64,000 nucleotides of DNA from Kushneria sinocarnis (GCF_003633775.1 NZ_RBIN01000006.1:247111-311110), one strand, 5' to 3'. Positions 7,616 through 21,110 are shown, counted from the first letter of the stretch. Numbers and translations are program-made. Notes: generated by a model not told the origin, from the letters alone.

Positions 7616-7648
7616 ATTGATTGACCATTCAATAAAAAACGCTACAAT
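7616..7648 (+). promoter_or_regulatory. betI promoter with overlapping BetI operator
   Basis: -35 TTGACC (7621-7626), 16-base spacer and -10 TACAAT (7643-7648). The -35 lies inside ATTGATTGACCATTCAAT (7616-7633), an ATTGA-N8-TCAAT dyad closely resembling the E. coli BetI operator between betT and betI. This predicts autorepression of betIBA by BetI, relieved by choline, and possibly control of divergent choX. Confidence 0.75.
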
Positions 7649-7689
7649 GCAGCGATACATTACGAGCGTCGAAACTCGAGGAGAGACGC

Positions 7690-8286
7690 GTGCCAAAGCT
7701 CGGAATGGAGCCGATACGCAGGCAGCAGCTGATCCAGGCCACCATGACCGCCATCGACGAAGTGGGACTGGCCGATACCACGGTCGCCGTGATTGCCCGC
7801 AAGGCCGGCGTTTCCACCGGTATCATCAGCCATTACTTCGGTGGCAAGGATGGCCTGCTGGAAGCAACCATGCGCCGTATCCTGGGAGATCTCGGTGAAT
7901 CGGTTCGACAGCGCCAGGCCATCCTCGAACAGGACACCGCGCGGGGTCATCTGCGGGCCATCGTCGAGGGTAATTTCGATCGCAGTCAGGTCAGCCAGTC
8001 GGTCATGAAGACCTGGCTGGCCTTCTGGGCCACCAGCATGCACAAGCCCTCGCTGCAGCGCTTGCAGCATGTCAATGACCGGCGCCTGCACTCCAACATC
8101 TGCTACCAGTTCCGACGCCATCTCGACCATGAGCAGGCCCGGAGTGCCGCCAGCGGCCTGGCCGCGCTGATCGATGGCCTGTGGCTGCGCGGCGCCCTGG
8201 CGCCGGAAGGCATCAATATCACTCGTGCCGTGACGCTGGGCCATGAATACGTGGAAGAGCAGCTGGCCAACACCACGGCGCCCTGA
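7690..8286 (+). CDS. betI: Choline-responsive repressor BetI (TetR family)
   Basis: A 198-residue TetR-family repressor of choline-to-betaine genes. GTG 7690 follows GAGGAGAG. The N-terminal helix-turn-helix ([31 protein letters not shown], in parts up to about residue 58) is the characteristic BetI sequence, and the C-terminal ligand domain keeps [14 protein letters not shown] and [15 protein letters not shown]. First gene of betIBA, 61 bases before betB, with its operator at its own promoter. Confidence 0.96.
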   Translation: MPKLGMEPIRRQQLIQATMTAIDEVGLADTTVAVIARKAGVSTGIISHYFGGKDGLLEATMRRILGDLGESVRQRQAILEQDTARGHLRAIVEGNFDRSQVSQSVMKTWLAFWATSMHKPSLQRLQHVNDRRLHSNICYQFRRHLDHEQARSAASGLAALIDGLWLRGALAPEGINITRAVTLGHEYVEEQLANTTAP

Positions 8287-8347
8287 GCACGAGAACGTCC
8301 CGGCGTCTCGACATACTGTTTCATACCCTTTGAAGAGGAGACTCGCC

Positions 8348-9817
<1,470 letters not shown>

Positions 9818-9839
9818 GACGCCTCTGCCGGGGCGTTAT

Positions 9840-9862
9840 GGATGCCATCAGCGATGGCATCC
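9840..9862 (+). other. Intercistronic hairpin between betB and betA
   Basis: Perfect 10-bp stem GGATGCCATC/GATGGCATCC with a 3-base loop and no T-run. It may act as an mRNA processing or stabilising element that sets the betB to betA ratio; it is not a terminator by sequence. Confidence 0.55.
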
Positions 9863-9919
9863 CCTCTCCCGAATGAACAGCGGCCAAGCCGATGGCCGAC
9901 AGTAAAGCCAGGAGGGCCC

Positions 9920-11620
9920 ATGGCTCAGATCCATGAATACGATTACGTGATCATCGGTGCAGGCTCGGCCGGCAATGTGCTGGCCGCCCGCCTGACCGAG
10001 GACGAAGGCGTCAGCGTACTGCTGCTGGAAGCCGGCGGTCCCGACTACCGCTTCGATTTCCGTACCCAGATGCCGGCAGCGCTGGCCTATCCGCTGCAGG
10101 GCAAGCGCTACAACTGGGCGTTCGAAACCGATCCCGAACCGCACATGAACAACCGTCGCATGGAGTGCGGTCGTGGCAAGGGACTGGGCGGTTCGTCACT
10201 GATCAACGGCATGGCCTATATCCGCGGCAATGCCATGGATCTGGAAGGCTGGGCCGAGCTGCCCGGGCTGGAGGACTGGCATTATGCCGACTGCCTGCCC
10301 TATTACCGCAAGGCCGAAAGTCGCGACATCGGGGGCAACGACTATCACGGTGATCACGGGCCGGTCAGCGTGGCGACGCCCAAACCGGGCAACAACCCGC
10401 TCTACCGCGCCTTCATCGAGGCCGGGGTCCAGGCGGGTTACGGCGCCACCGACGATCTCAACGGCTACAAGCAGGAAGGCTTCGGGCCGATGGATCGCAC
10501 CACCACACCCCACGGCCGGCGCGCCTCCACCGCCCGTGGCTATCTGGACATGGCACGCGAACGTGACACCCTGACCATCGAAACCCATGCCATGACCGAT
10601 CGCATCCTGTTCGAGGGCAGGCACGCCGTCGGTGTGGCCTATTCACGCAAGGGCGAAGCGCGGGAGGTGCGGGCGCGTCGCGAGGTCCTGCTGTGCGCCG
10701 GTGCCGTCGCCTCGCCGGCGATCCTGCAGCGCTCCGGGGTGGGCGATCCCGACTGGCTGCAGGAAGCCGGTGTCGGGGTGGTGCACGAGCTGCCCGCGGT
10801 CGGCCGCAATCTGCAGGATCATCTGGAGATGTACATCCAGTATGAGTGCAAGCAGCCGATCACGCTGTACTCGGCGCTGAAATGGTACAACCAGCCGCAG
10901 ATCGGCGCCGAATGGCTCTTCCAGGGCAAGGGAATCGGTGCCAGCAACCAGTTCGAGGCAGGCGGTTTCATCCGCACCGGTGAGGGCGAGACCTGGCCGA
11001 ACCTGCAGTATCACTTCCTGCCCTGTGCCATCAGCTACAATGGCAAGAGCGCCGTTCAGGCACACGGCTTTCAGGCACACGTCGGCTCAATGCGCTCCAA
11101 GAGCCGCGGTCGCATCCGCATCCGCTCGCGCGATCCCGATGAGGCGCCCAGCATCCTGTTCAACTACATGAGCGAGGAGCGCGACTGGCAGGAATTCCGT
11201 GATGCCATTCGCATTACCCGACGGATCATGGAGCAGCCGGCGATGGATCCGTACCGCAGGCGCGAGATCTCGCCGGGCCCCGAAGTGCAGAGCGACGAGC
11301 AGCTCGACGAGTTTGTCCGCAATGAAGCGGAGACTGCCTATCACCCCTGTGGCAGCTGCCGCATGGGCGAAGGCCCGGAGACGGTAGTCGACGGCCAGGG
11401 CCGGGTCCACGGCATGGCAGGCCTGAGAGTGATCGACGCCTCACTGATGCCGGTCATCGTGACCGGTAATCTCAACGCCACCACCATCATGATGGCGGAG
11501 AAGATCGCCGACCGGGTGCGCGGCCGCAAACCGCTGCCCCCCTCTCGGGCGCCCTTCTATACCGCCCATCGCGAACAGCAGAATGCCAGCGAGGCCGATC
11601 CGGCAGCCGCCCACGAATAA
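9920..11620 (+). CDS. betA: Choline dehydrogenase (GMC flavoprotein)
   Basis: Membrane-associated FAD enzyme oxidising choline to betaine aldehyde. ATG 9920 has a textbook AGGAGG, giving 566 residues (E. coli BetA 556). The FAD Rossmann motif [10 protein letters not shown] is at the N-terminus, followed by GMC signature regions ([15 protein letters not shown], and [15 protein letters not shown]) and the active-site His475 in [10 protein letters not shown], with Asn in [11 protein letters not shown]. Last gene of betIBA, closed by a terminator. Confidence 0.96.
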   Translation: MAQIHEYDYVIIGAGSAGNVLAARLTEDEGVSVLLLEAGGPDYRFDFRTQMPAALAYPLQGKRYNWAFETDPEPHMNNRRMECGRGKGLGGSSLINGMAYIRGNAMDLEGWAELPGLEDWHYADCLPYYRKAESRDIGGNDYHGDHGPVSVATPKPGNNPLYRAFIEAGVQAGYGATDDLNGYKQEGFGPMDRTTTPHGRRASTARGYLDMARERDTLTIETHAMTDRILFEGRHAVGVAYSRKGEAREVRARREVLLCAGAVASPAILQRSGVGDPDWLQEAGVGVVHELPAVGRNLQDHLEMYIQYECKQPITLYSALKWYNQPQIGAEWLFQGKGIGASNQFEAGGFIRTGEGETWPNLQYHFLPCAISYNGKSAVQAHGFQAHVGSMRSKSRGRIRIRSRDPDEAPSILFNYMSEERDWQEFRDAIRITRRIMEQPAMDPYRRREISPGPEVQSDEQLDEFVRNEAETAYHPCGSCRMGEGPETVVDGQGRVHGMAGLRVIDASLMPVIVTGNLNATTIMMAEKIADRVRGRKPLPPSRAPFYTAHREQQNASEADPAAAHE

Positions 11621-11655
11621 CGAATGGCGCACCCGCCGTGGTCTTCTTCATGACA

Positions 11656-11680
11656 GGGCGACCCTCGGGTCGCCCTTTTT
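11656..11680 (+). terminator. Terminator of betIBA
   Basis: Nine-bp stem GGGCGACCC/GGGTCGCCC with a 2-base gap and TTTTT, 35 bases after the betA stop. Confidence 0.88.
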
Positions 11681-11920
11681 CGGTCAGCCCGGCCACGGCT
11701 TCCGGAAGAGAGCATCGGACGATACTCTGCATCAGGCAGTGTCAATGCTATGCTGGGTCGCTTGTGCCAGCGCCGTGACACGCTCGCCATAGAGTGCATA
11801 CTCTTTCCATGATTCCAGCCCTGCCAATTGGTTATGCTGGGAAAGCCCTCGGGGTGTCGTACCGTTCGTGCAGCGGTCACCCACTCGGGTATGCTTTCGC
11901 CAATACAGTATGAAAGGCTC

Positions 11921-13195
11921 ATGACAGAATCACCCCGGAAACACCGCAAGCGCTGGTTCATTCTCCTGTTGCTGTTGATCGTGATGATCGGGCTGGCCGT
12001 TGGCTGGTGGCTGATCCACCGGGGTGGCGGTGAGCAGGAAAATGCTTCTGACGGGGGCCAGAGCCGGGGGGGCGGTGCTACCTCGGTCGCCGCGATTGCC
12101 GCCAGCCGCGAGGATTTCCCGGTCTATCTCTCCGCACTGGGCACGGTCACCTCCCTGCACCGGGTCGAAATCCGTCCACGCGTGGAAGGCGAGCTGCTGT
12201 CGGTCAACTTCCGGGAGGGAGACCGGGTCGAGAAGGGTGACGTGCTGGCCCGCATCGATCCGCGAACCTACCAGGCCCAGCTCGATCAGGCCAAAGGACA
12301 GCTTGAACAGGACCTGGCCCAGCTGAAGACGGCTCGCCAGAACCTCGAGCGCTATCAGAAGCTGATCAAGACCAACTACGTTTCGCGTCAGGATCTCGAG
12401 GAGCAGCAACAGCTGGTCGAGCAGTATCAGGGCACGGTGGCCGCCGATCGGGCCAATGTGCAGGATGCCAGGGTACAGCTGGACTATACCACCATCGAAG
12501 CACCGGTTTCCGGGCGCATCGGGATTCGCAATGTCGACCCGGGCAACATCATCCAGCTCGGTGACGAGGACCCCATCGCCACCCTCACCCAGCTCTCCCC
12601 CATTTCGGTCATCTTCTCGATGCCCTCGCAGTATCGCGCTCCCATCCAGCAGCAGTTCGACAGCGACGGCAGTCTCACCGTCCAGGCACTCGACAGCGAT
12701 GAGACCACCGTGCTGGCCCGGGGCCAGCTGACCAGCATCAACAGTCATGTCGACACGGCAACCGGCACGGTGCGCATGCGGGCAGGCTTCGATAATGGCG
12801 ATCTGACCCTGTTTCCCAGCGCCTTCGTCAATGTTCGCCTGAAACTCAGGACCATCGCTGACACCATCGTGATTCCGCTGACCGCGATTCAGAACAGCGA
12901 CCAGGGCAACTTCGTCTATGTCGTCAGTGACGACGGCAAGGTCAGTCGCAACGCCATCGAGGTGGCCGCCAGCGATGATCTTCATGCGGCCGTCAGCTCG
13001 GGGGTCGAAGCCGGCCAGCAGGTCGTGGTCGATGGCGTCGATCGACTGCGCGATGGCGCCAGTGTCAAGGTGGTCAGCCATACCCTGCCCGGTGAGTCCG
13101 ACAGTGACGTCACGGCGGACAGCAACCACGGCCAGGGGGATGCCCCGGACGCCGGTTCGAATCCCGAACAGACAGGCCACAGCGCGAATTCATGA
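11921..13195 (+). CDS. mdtA: RND efflux membrane fusion protein MdtA
   Basis: Periplasmic adaptor of an MdtABC-type tripartite drug efflux pump, 424 residues. ATG 11921 follows GAAAGG and opens a basic N-terminus plus one membrane anchor ([20 protein letters not shown]). The adaptor parts follow in order: lipoyl half ([20 protein letters not shown]), coiled-coil hairpin (about residues 125-200, ending [15 protein letters not shown]), second lipoyl half ([19 protein letters not shown]) and beta-barrel. The sequence tracks E. coli MdtA along its length. Its last 4 bases overlap mdtB. The C-terminus is Asp/Ser-rich. Confidence 0.93.
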   Translation: MTESPRKHRKRWFILLLLLIVMIGLAVGWWLIHRGGGEQENASDGGQSRGGGATSVAAIAASREDFPVYLSALGTVTSLHRVEIRPRVEGELLSVNFREGDRVEKGDVLARIDPRTYQAQLDQAKGQLEQDLAQLKTARQNLERYQKLIKTNYVSRQDLEEQQQLVEQYQGTVAADRANVQDARVQLDYTTIEAPVSGRIGIRNVDPGNIIQLGDEDPIATLTQLSPISVIFSMPSQYRAPIQQQFDSDGSLTVQALDSDETTVLARGQLTSINSHVDTATGTVRMRAGFDNGDLTLFPSAFVNVRLKLRTIADTIVIPLTAIQNSDQGNFVYVVSDDGKVSRNAIEVAASDDLHAAVSSGVEAGQQVVVDGVDRLRDGASVKVVSHTLPGESDSDVTADSNHGQGDAPDAGSNPEQTGHSANS

Positions 13196-16100
13196 ATCCA
13201 TCGCGTCTGTTCATACTCCGCCCGGTCGCCACCTCACTGGTGATGATGGCGATCCTGATCGCCGGCATTCTGGCCTATCGGCTGCTGCCGGTAGCGTCGC
13301 TGCCGCAGGTCGACTACCCCACCATCCAGGTCAGAACGCTCTACCCCGGCGCCGGGCCGGACGTGATGCTTTCCAACGTCACCGCCCCGCTGGAGGATGA
13401 ACTCGGCGAGATCTCCGGGCTGGAGGACATGCGCTCGACCAGTACCGGCGGAGCCTCGATCATCACCCTGCGCTTCGGGCTGGATATTGATCAGGGAGTG
13501 GCCGAACAGGGCGTGCAGGCAGCCATCAACCAGGCCGACACCCTGTTACCGGACGACCTGCCGATGCCGCCCAGCTACAGCAAGGTCAATCCTGCCGATG
13601 CGCCGGTCATGACCCTGGCGGTCAGCTCCAGCTCGCTGCCGCTGACCCGGGTCTACGATCTGGTCGACACCCGCATGGCCCCCAAGCTTGCCCAGGTGTC
13701 CGGTGTCGGTCTGGTATCGCTCGCCGGCGGTCACCAGCCGGCGGTCCGGGTCAGGGTCAATCCGCGAGCGCTGGCGTCACGCGGGCTCGATCTGGAAGCG
13801 GTACGCGAAGCCATTGCCAGTGCCAATGTCAATCAGGCCAAGGGCAGCATCAACGGCCCCTATCGGGCGCTGAGCATTGATGCCAACGATCAGCTGGTTT
13901 CCGCCGATGAGTATCGCGACCTGATTCTCAAGGACAACGGCGATGGCGCCGTGGTGCGGCTGCAGGATGTTGCAAGAGTCACCAGTGGCGCGGAGAACGC
14001 CTGGCTGGCCGCCTGGGCCGATCGCGAGCAGGCGGTGGTGGTCAACGTGCAGCGCCAGCCCGGCGCCAATGTGATTGATGTCGCCGACTCCATCCGACAG
14101 CTGCTGCCCAATCTGGAAAGGTCGATGCCGGGCAACGTCGATGTCCGGGTACTGACCGATCGCACCACTACCATCCGAGCCTCGGTGCATGATGTGCAGT
14201 TCGAGCTGGTACTGGCGGTCGCTCTGGTCGTCATGGTGACCTTCCTGTTCCTGCGCAATATTCCGGCCACCATCATTCCCAGTCTGGCAGTTCCCCTGTC
14301 GCTGGTGGGTACCTTCGGCGTCATGCATCTGGCCGGCTTCAGCCTCAACAATCTGACCCTGATGGCCCTCACCATCGCCACCGGCTTCGTGATCGACGAT
14401 GCCATCGTGGTGCTGGAAAACATCATGCGTCACGTCGAGCGCGGAGAACCCCCGCGTGAGGCAGCGCTCAAGGGCTCGAGGCAGATCGGCTTCACCATCG
14501 TCTCGCTGACGGTTTCACTGCTTGCGGTACTGATCCCGCTATTGTTCATGGGAGACGTGGTGGGCCGCCTGTTCCGGGAGTTTGCCATCACGCTGGCAAT
14601 CTCGATCGTGATTTCGGCCTTTGTGTCGCTGACCCTGACGCCCATGCTCTGCTCGCTCATGCTGCGTCGTCGCCGCACCGCTGAGCCGGCCGAGGACCAC
14701 CGCAACGAGGATGATGTCGAAGCGCTGATGCGCCAGCGCTCCGGCCTTTTCGGCCGGCTGCACGGCGGCTACGACCGGGCACTGCGCTGGGTACTCAACC
14801 ATCAGTACCTGACGCTGATCGTGGCCGCTGCCACCTTTGCCGTCACCGCGGTACTGTATCTCTCGATTGCCAAGGGGCTCTTTCCGACCCAGGATACCGG
14901 GGTCATTCGTGGTATCTCCGAGGCGGAACAGTCGACCTCGTTCAGGGCCATGGCGCATCGCCAGCAGCAGCTGGCCGATCTCATCCTCGAGGATCCGGCC
15001 GTCGAGAGCCTCTCCTCCTTCATCGGCATCGACGGGACCAACACCACCCTCAATACCGGCCGATTCCAGATCAATCTCAAGCCGATCGACGAGCGGGATG
15101 CCAGCGCTACCGAGATCAGTCAGCGGCTGACCGAAAGGGCTCGCAGCGTGGCCGGCGCCACCCTCTATCTGCAGCCGATCCAGGACCTGACCCTGGAAGA
15201 CACCATCAGCCGCAACCAGTACCAGTTCAGCCTGGTCAACGGCGATCGCAGTCAGCTCGAAAGCGTGGTACCGGCCATGCTTCGGCAGCTGCGGGACTCC
15301 CCGGCCATCTCCAGCGCCACGACCGATCTGCAGAACAACGGGCTGGCACTGCGCCTGAAGGTCGATCGCGACCGGGCCAGCCGGCTCGGCGTGAGCATGG
15401 CCGATATTGATGCCACCCTCTATGACGCCTTCGGGCAGCGACTGATCTCGACCATCTTCACCCAGTCCAACCAGTACCGGGTGGTCCTGAGTGTGTCAGA
15501 CCGACAGCAGGATGGCCCGTCCGCCATCGAGCATCTCTATGTCACCAGCGAGGATGGCGAGCAGGTCCCCCTGTCGACGCTGGTTTCTCTCGAGACCCGC
15601 CCCCGGGCGCTCTCCATCCAGCGCGAAAACCAGTTTCCGGCGGCGCTGATCTCCTTCGATGTCGCCCCCGGACACTCGCTGTCGGAAGCCTTCGATACCA
15701 TTGATCAGGCGCGTAGCGACATAGGGCTCACCGATGACACGCGACTCGACTACCAGGGCTCGGCACGCAGCTTCGCCGGCTCCACCAGCAACACGCTGTG
15801 GCTGATTCTGGCGGCCATCGTCACCATGTACATCGTGCTGGGCATTCTCTACGAGAGCTTCATCCACCCCCTGACCATCCTGTCGACGCTGCCATCGGCG
15901 GCCATCGGCGCCCTGCTGGCACTGATGCTGACCGGCCATGAGCTCGGCATGGTCGGTATCATCGGCATCATCCTGCTGATCGGCATCGTCAAGAAAAACG
16001 CCATCATGATGATCGACTTCGCCCTGCAGGCGCAGCGCGAGGGCGGCATGCCGCCCCGCGAGGCCATCTATCGGGCCGCCCTGCTGCGCTTTCGTCCGAT

Positions 16101-16332
16101 CATGATGACCACCTTTGCCGCCCTGCTGGGCGCGGTACCGCTGATGCTGGCCTCCGGCTATGGCGCCGAGCTGCGCCAGCCCCTGGGCCTGTCGATGGTC
16201 GGCGGGCTGCTGGTCAGCCAGCTGCTGACCCTGTTCACCACCCCGGTCATCTATCTGGCGTTCGACCGGCTGGTGCCGCAGCGCACGCCGCACCAGGGGG
16301 ATGATACCGACCGGCAGGAAGCGACCTCGTGA
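13192..16332 (+). CDS. mdtB: RND efflux transporter MdtB
   Basis: Inner-membrane proton/drug antiporter, 1046 residues, starting in the ATGA overlap with mdtA. It has the RND plan of 12 membrane helices and two large periplasmic loops, with the [13 protein letters not shown] segment holding the paired Asp residues of helix 4 and [14 protein letters not shown] in helix 10. MdtB and MdtC form a heterotrimer (B2C) in E. coli; the immediate mdtC neighbour supports the same here. Confidence 0.93.
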   Translation: MNPSRLFILRPVATSLVMMAILIAGILAYRLLPVASLPQVDYPTIQVRTLYPGAGPDVMLSNVTAPLEDELGEISGLEDMRSTSTGGASIITLRFGLDIDQGVAEQGVQAAINQADTLLPDDLPMPPSYSKVNPADAPVMTLAVSSSSLPLTRVYDLVDTRMAPKLAQVSGVGLVSLAGGHQPAVRVRVNPRALASRGLDLEAVREAIASANVNQAKGSINGPYRALSIDANDQLVSADEYRDLILKDNGDGAVVRLQDVARVTSGAENAWLAAWADREQAVVVNVQRQPGANVIDVADSIRQLLPNLERSMPGNVDVRVLTDRTTTIRASVHDVQFELVLAVALVVMVTFLFLRNIPATIIPSLAVPLSLVGTFGVMHLAGFSLNNLTLMALTIATGFVIDDAIVVLENIMRHVERGEPPREAALKGSRQIGFTIVSLTVSLLAVLIPLLFMGDVVGRLFREFAITLAISIVISAFVSLTLTPMLCSLMLRRRRTAEPAEDHRNEDDVEALMRQRSGLFGRLHGGYDRALRWVLNHQYLTLIVAAATFAVTAVLYLSIAKGLFPTQDTGVIRGISEAEQSTSFRAMAHRQQQLADLILEDPAVESLSSFIGIDGTNTTLNTGRFQINLKPIDERDASATEISQRLTERARSVAGATLYLQPIQDLTLEDTISRNQYQFSLVNGDRSQLESVVPAMLRQLRDSPAISSATTDLQNNGLALRLKVDRDRASRLGVSMADIDATLYDAFGQRLISTIFTQSNQYRVVLSVSDRQQDGPSAIEHLYVTSEDGEQVPLSTLVSLETRPRALSIQRENQFPAALISFDVAPGHSLSEAFDTIDQARSDIGLTDDTRLDYQGSARSFAGSTSNTLWLILAAIVTMYIVLGILYESFIHPLTILSTLPSAAIGALLALMLTGHELGMVGIIGIILLIGIVKKNAIMMIDFALQAQREGGMPPREAIYRAALLRFRPIMMTTFAALLGAVPLMLASGYGAELRQPLGLSMVGGLLVSQLLTLFTTPVIYLAFDRLVPQRTPHQGDDTDRQEATS

Positions 16333-19300
16333 GCCTGTCGGAACCCTTCATCCGGCGCCCGATCGCCACCGCCCTGCTGACCCTGGCGGTGGTGCTGTCA
16401 GGCATGCTGGCGTATGCCCGGTTGCCGATCGCGCCGCTGCCCGATGTCTCCTTTCCGACCATCGTGGTCAGCGCCCAGCTCTCGGGGGCCAATCCGCAGA
16501 CCATGGCCTCGACGGTAGCGACGCCGCTGGAGCGCTCGCTGGGGCAGATTGCCGGCATCAACCGGATGTCCTCGTCGAGTTCGCGGGGCACCACCCGGAT
16601 CACGATCCAGTTCGATCTCGACAAGGATGTCAACGAGGCGGCACGCGAGGTGCAGGCCGCCATCAACCGCGCCGAGCCGCTGCTGCCCAGCGCCATGACC
16701 AGTCCGCCCTCCTACGACAAGCTCAATCCCTCCAGCGCACCGATCATGATCCTGGCGCTGACCTCGGATGCCATCAGCCAGGGGCAGCGCTACAACCTGG
16801 CCGACGAGGTGATCGCCCCGCGCATTGCCCAGGTCGAGGGCGTCGGTGATGTCAATGTCGGCGGCAGCTCGTCGCCGGCAGTGCGGGTCGATCTCGATCC
16901 GCGCGCGCTGGAGCACGCCCGGCTGGCACTGGGCGATGTCCGGCAGGCGATCATGGCGGCCAACAGCAACCGCCCCAAGGGCTTCATCGACGGCGAACAA
17001 CACCGGCTGATGGTCGACAGCAACAGCCAGCTGTTCGACGCCGCCGACTACCGCGCGCTGGTGCTGCGCGATGACGGCAGCGGCAGCGTGCTGCGTCTCG
17101 GCGATGTGGCCCGGGTGACCAATGGGGTCGAGGATGAGCAGCGCATCGGCTTTCTCAATCATCAGCCCGCGGTACTGCTGGTCATCAGCCCCTCGGCTGG
17201 GGCCAACATCATCCAGACCATCCAGGGCATCCGCGATCGCATGCCCACCATCGAGCAGGCCCTGCCGGGTGACGCGCGTCTCAGCGTGGTGCTCGACCGC
17301 TCGCCGGGGATACGCGCCTCGCTCAACGAGACCCAGTTCACGCTGATCCTGGCCGTGGTGCTGGTGGTGCTGGTGGTCTTTGTGTTCCTGCGCAGCGGGC
17401 GGGCCACGCTGATCCCCTGTGCCGCCATTCCGGTTTCGCTGATCGGCACCTTCGGCGTCATGCATCTGCTGGGTTACTCGCTGGATACGCTGTCACTGAT
17501 GGCGCTGGTGGTGGCCATCGGTTTCATCGTCGACGATGCCATCGTCGTGGTCGAGAACATCGCCCGCCATCTCGAACGCGGCGAGCCCCCCTTCCGGGCA
17601 GCCCTGCAGGGCGCGCGCGAGGTCGGCTTCACGGTGCTGTCGATGAGCCTGTCACTGATTGCGGTATTCATCCCGCTGCTGCTGCTGGGCGGGCTGATCG
17701 GCCGGCTCTTCCACGAGTTCTCGATGACCCTGGCCACGGCCATCGTGGTCTCGCTGCTGGTATCGCTGACCCTGACCCCGATGCTGTGTGCCCGATGGCT
17801 GCGTGTCCCGGCTGCGCGCGAGCGTCCTCCCCTGTGGCAGCGCCTCATCGAACGCAGCGGCACCCTGATCACCCGGGCCTATGCCCGCAGTCTGGACTTC
17901 TCGCTGCGCCATCGTCGCCTGACCCTGCTCTCGCTGGTAGCCGTGATCGTCCTCAACGGTTATCTCTATACGGCGATCGACAAGGGCTTCGTGCCCGATC
18001 AGGATACCGGCCGGCTACTGGGTTTTGCCCGCGGTGATCAGAGCCTGTCGTTTCAGGCCATGAGCAGCAAGCTCGACCACATGCGCGAGCGACTGATGGC
18101 GGATCCGGAGGTCGATCGGGTGCTGGGATTCATCGGCGGTGGCCGGGATGGCAGCAGCAGCGAGGCCACCCTGTTCATCACGCTCAAGGATGATCGCAGT
18201 GCCGATACCAGCGCGACTGCCAACCGCCTGAGTGCCATGTTCAGTGATACCGCCGGCCTCAATGTGTTCATGTTCGGCCTGCAGGATCTGCGCGCCGGCA
18301 GCAGCAGCGGCAGCAGCGGTCAGTACGAGCTGACGCTGAAAAGCGACAGCCTGGAGCTGCTCGGCCAGTGGTCGCCGAAGGTGACCGAGGCACTGCGGGA
18401 AGTCGATGCCATTACCGGCGTCGACAGTGACAGCCGCAGCCAGGGCCAGGCAATGATGCTGGTGGTGGATCGCGACCGGGCCTCACGGCTGGGGGTAGAC
18501 ATGGCAGCCATCGACGATGTGCTGCAGAACTCCTTCAGCCAGCGCAAGGTCTCCAGCGTCTATCAGGGTACCAATCAGTACTACGTGGTCATGGAGGTCG
18601 GCAAGGCCTGGCAGAACTCTCCCCAGGTCCTGAAGCAGATCCATGTCATCGATGGGGACGGCAACCGTATCCCGCTGGCCAGCATTGCCCATCTCGAGCG
18701 CAGTACCACACCGGTCAGTGTCAGCCACGAGGGACAGTTTGCTGCCACGACCATTTCCTTCAACACCGCCACCGGGGTCAATCTCGACGAGGCTACTACC
18801 GCCATCAGCAATCGGCTGGACAGTCTCAATCTGCCGGTTGATATCCAGGCCGACTTCGGCGGCAGCGCGGCCTCCTTCCAGAGTGGTGTGGCCGCCATGC
18901 CGTGGCTGATCCTGGCTGCCCTGCTGACGGTCTATCTGGTGCTGGGGATTCTCTACGAAAGCTACATCCATCCGCTGACGATTCTATCCACCCTGCCTTC
19001 CGCCGGTATCGGCGCACTGCTGGCGCTGATGCTGCTGAACAAGCCGTTCACGCTGATCGCCATGATCGGCATCATCCTGCTGATCGGGGTGGTCAAGAAG
19101 AACGCCATCATGCTGGTGGACTTCGCCCTGGATGCCGAGCGCACACGCCAGCTGAGTGCCCGTGAAGCCGTCTACGAGGCCGCCATGGTACGTTTCCGAC
19201 CGATCATGATGACGACACTTGCCGCCATTCTGGGCGCCATTCCCCTCACGCTGGGCACCGATGAGAACGCCGCGCTGCGTGCACCACTGGGCATTTCGAT

Positions 19301-19388
19301 CATTGGCGGCCTGCTGGTCAGTCAGCTGCTGACGCTCTACACCACGCCGGTGGTCTATCTTTATCTCGATCGCCTGCGTCGGCGCTGA
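16329..19388 (+). CDS. mdtC: RND efflux transporter MdtC
   Basis: Second RND subunit, 1019 residues, starting at GTG 16329 in a GTGA overlap with mdtB. It shares the helix-4 [20 protein letters not shown] and helix-10 [15 protein letters not shown] motifs. It is the shorter partner, matching MdtC (E. coli 1025). No MdtD or BaeSR genes follow, and no TolC-type channel is adjacent, so the outer-membrane partner is presumably a distant TolC. Confidence 0.93.
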   Translation: MSLSEPFIRRPIATALLTLAVVLSGMLAYARLPIAPLPDVSFPTIVVSAQLSGANPQTMASTVATPLERSLGQIAGINRMSSSSSRGTTRITIQFDLDKDVNEAAREVQAAINRAEPLLPSAMTSPPSYDKLNPSSAPIMILALTSDAISQGQRYNLADEVIAPRIAQVEGVGDVNVGGSSSPAVRVDLDPRALEHARLALGDVRQAIMAANSNRPKGFIDGEQHRLMVDSNSQLFDAADYRALVLRDDGSGSVLRLGDVARVTNGVEDEQRIGFLNHQPAVLLVISPSAGANIIQTIQGIRDRMPTIEQALPGDARLSVVLDRSPGIRASLNETQFTLILAVVLVVLVVFVFLRSGRATLIPCAAIPVSLIGTFGVMHLLGYSLDTLSLMALVVAIGFIVDDAIVVVENIARHLERGEPPFRAALQGAREVGFTVLSMSLSLIAVFIPLLLLGGLIGRLFHEFSMTLATAIVVSLLVSLTLTPMLCARWLRVPAARERPPLWQRLIERSGTLITRAYARSLDFSLRHRRLTLLSLVAVIVLNGYLYTAIDKGFVPDQDTGRLLGFARGDQSLSFQAMSSKLDHMRERLMADPEVDRVLGFIGGGRDGSSSEATLFITLKDDRSADTSATANRLSAMFSDTAGLNVFMFGLQDLRAGSSSGSSGQYELTLKSDSLELLGQWSPKVTEALREVDAITGVDSDSRSQGQAMMLVVDRDRASRLGVDMAAIDDVLQNSFSQRKVSSVYQGTNQYYVVMEVGKAWQNSPQVLKQIHVIDGDGNRIPLASIAHLERSTTPVSVSHEGQFAATTISFNTATGVNLDEATTAISNRLDSLNLPVDIQADFGGSAASFQSGVAAMPWLILAALLTVYLVLGILYESYIHPLTILSTLPSAGIGALLALMLLNKPFTLIAMIGIILLIGVVKKNAIMLVDFALDAERTRQLSAREAVYEAAMVRFRPIMMTTLAAILGAIPLTLGTDENAALRAPLGISIIGGLLVSQLLTLYTTPVVYLYLDRLRRR

Positions 19389-19406
19389 ACGCTTGCCCCC
19401 ACCGGC

Positions 19407-19428
19407 GCCGGCCCTGCCCCGGGCCGGC
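19407..19428 (+). terminator. GC-rich hairpin after mdtC
   Basis: Eight-bp stem GCCGGCCC/GGGCCGGC with a 6-base loop, 18 bases after the mdtC stop. Only a short T stretch follows, so it is probably a weak terminator or mRNA 3' end. Confidence 0.5.
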
Positions 19429-19460
19429 CCTGACCGTTTCTACTGGCCTGAAACCAACGT

Positions 19461-19506
19461 CACTGATATCAATCAGTGTTCACGAATTTGTTACGTCACC
19501 TTGACA
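19461..19506 (+). promoter_or_regulatory. Dyad and possible promoter upstream of the porin gene
   Basis: CACTGATATCAATCAGTG (19461-19478) is a 7-bp inverted repeat with a 4-base centre. A consensus -35 TTGACA stands at 19501-19506, with A/T-rich -10 candidates (TATAAA at 15 or TAAAAA at 17 bases) downstream. The dyad lies where an activator or repressor could act on the porin promoter; the factor is unknown. Confidence 0.45.
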
Positions 19507-19584
19507 TCCATAAGCCAGAATTATAAAAAACATCAAACTTCACAATAATATCAGACTTCCAATACAACGAACGGGGAACACAAC

Positions 19585-20997
19585 GTGACCAGAACAACCT
19601 TCCAGACACTGGCCATTGCCCTGGGTGTGTCCAGCACAGCGCTGACCGCACCCCATGTCTTTGCTGAAACCAGCAGCGAACAACAGACCATCCAGCAGCT
19701 GCGCCAGCAGCTGAACCAGATGCAGCAGCGCCTGGAGCGACTGGAAAGTCAGCAGAACATGCAGGGGGGCAGCGCCGCCAGCGCTTCCACACAGGGGGAG
19801 ACCGCCCCGGGCAAGAGTGCGGAGAGCCAGCAGTACAACAGCAGCAGTCAACAAAGCCTGGCGGAAAAGAACAGCTCGATGCTCGAGCAGATGCAGCAGA
19901 CCGAGTTCAGCGCCACCATGGAATTCGGTCATGCCATCAACGACTGGGATGACACGGACAAGGACACCGGCGGCGACATCGACTTCAACAAGCTGATTCT
20001 CGGCTTCGATGGCGAGGTGGATGACTTCCTCTACTCCTTCCAGTACCGCTTCTATGACGGCTACCGCTTTTTGCACCACGGCTGGCTGGGCTATGAGTTG
20101 AGCGACAGCGACACCATCAAGGTGGGGCTGGTACAGACGCCGTTCGGCAACATGGATTACGGCTATCTCGGCTGGTACGGCACCCTGCCCTATCTCGCCG
20201 GCTTCAACGACAACCAGAACCTGGGCGTCAAGTGGCATCACGAGAACGGCCCCTGGACCACCGACCTGGCCTACTTCAAGAACGATCAGCTGGGCAGTTC
20301 CAATACCAGCTATGGCGCCAATCCGCCTGGCGGGACTGCTGACCCGACCTTCAACGATGACGGCTCCATCGATAGCGTCGGCGATCAGGGTAACCAGTCG
20401 GAAAACCAGCTGGCGGCACGTGCGGCCTATACCTTCGGCTACGACACCGACTACACCACCGAGATCAACGCCTCCGCCAAGGGCGGTCAGCTCTACAACG
20501 AGCGAACCAATGACTCCGGGGACAACTGGGCAGCCGCGCTGGGGCTGAACGGCAACTACGGCAACTGGAGCGTGCAGCTGCAGGGCACGCACTACGAGTA
20601 TCACGCCAAGAATGCCCCCGAGTCAGAGACCGGCATCTCCGACAACGTCATTCAGATCGGCGCCTTCGACTTCAACTACCTGATCCCGGCCAAGGGGCAG
20701 ATGTACAACGTCAGTCTCGCCTACAGCATGGATGTCGACTGGGGGCCGATCGAGAACGTCTACTTCTTCAACGACTACAGCTACATCAGCCCGGACGGCG
20801 ACTACTCGGCTATCAATGGCGGCGACGGCAGCATGAACGATCCGCAGCTCAACGACCTGGGCTTCAAGCTGACCGCCGGCCCGTACTACGCCTGGTTTGA
20901 CATCATTACCAACAAGAACGGCCTGAACTATTTCGGTTCGCCGGTCGACGATGGCTGGCACACCAGCTATCAGACCCACTTCGGGATCAACTTCTGA
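19585..20997 (+). CDS. Outer-membrane porin with N-terminal coiled coil
   Basis: A 470-residue beta-barrel protein starting at GTG 19585 after a GGGGAA site. It has a signal peptide (to about residue 27, PHVFAE), a Gln-rich coiled coil (about residues 30-58, QLRQQLNQMQQRLERLE), a low-complexity Ser/Gln linker, and then a long region of alternating aromatic strands ending in Phe (HFGINF), the usual last residue of porins. It resembles OprO/OprP-like or carbohydrate-porin proteins with trimerising coiled coils. Substrate cannot be told. Not an OprM/TolC-type channel, so it is probably not part of the Mdt pump despite its position. Confidence 0.75.
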   Translation: MTRTTFQTLAIALGVSSTALTAPHVFAETSSEQQTIQQLRQQLNQMQQRLERLESQQNMQGGSAASASTQGETAPGKSAESQQYNSSSQQSLAEKNSSMLEQMQQTEFSATMEFGHAINDWDDTDKDTGGDIDFNKLILGFDGEVDDFLYSFQYRFYDGYRFLHHGWLGYELSDSDTIKVGLVQTPFGNMDYGYLGWYGTLPYLAGFNDNQNLGVKWHHENGPWTTDLAYFKNDQLGSSNTSYGANPPGGTADPTFNDDGSIDSVGDQGNQSENQLAARAAYTFGYDTDYTTEINASAKGGQLYNERTNDSGDNWAAALGLNGNYGNWSVQLQGTHYEYHAKNAPESETGISDNVIQIGAFDFNYLIPAKGQMYNVSLAYSMDVDWGPIENVYFFNDYSYISPDGDYSAINGGDGSMNDPQLNDLGFKLTAGPYYAWFDIITNKNGLNYFGSPVDDGWHTSYQTHFGINF

Positions 20998-21039
20998 TCC
21001 TCTGCAGGCCCCTACGGGCGGCCTGCGCCATGCCTTTCG

Positions 21040-21064
21040 CCCCGCTCATCCGAGCGGGGTTTTT
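21040..21064 (+). terminator. Terminator of the porin gene
   Basis: Stem CCCCGCTC/GAGCGGGG with a short loop and TTTTT, 43 bases after the stop. Confidence 0.88.
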
Positions 21065-21110
21065 CATGCATTCATCATGCATTCAGCAGCCGCTACTGCT
21101 CATCAGGCTG

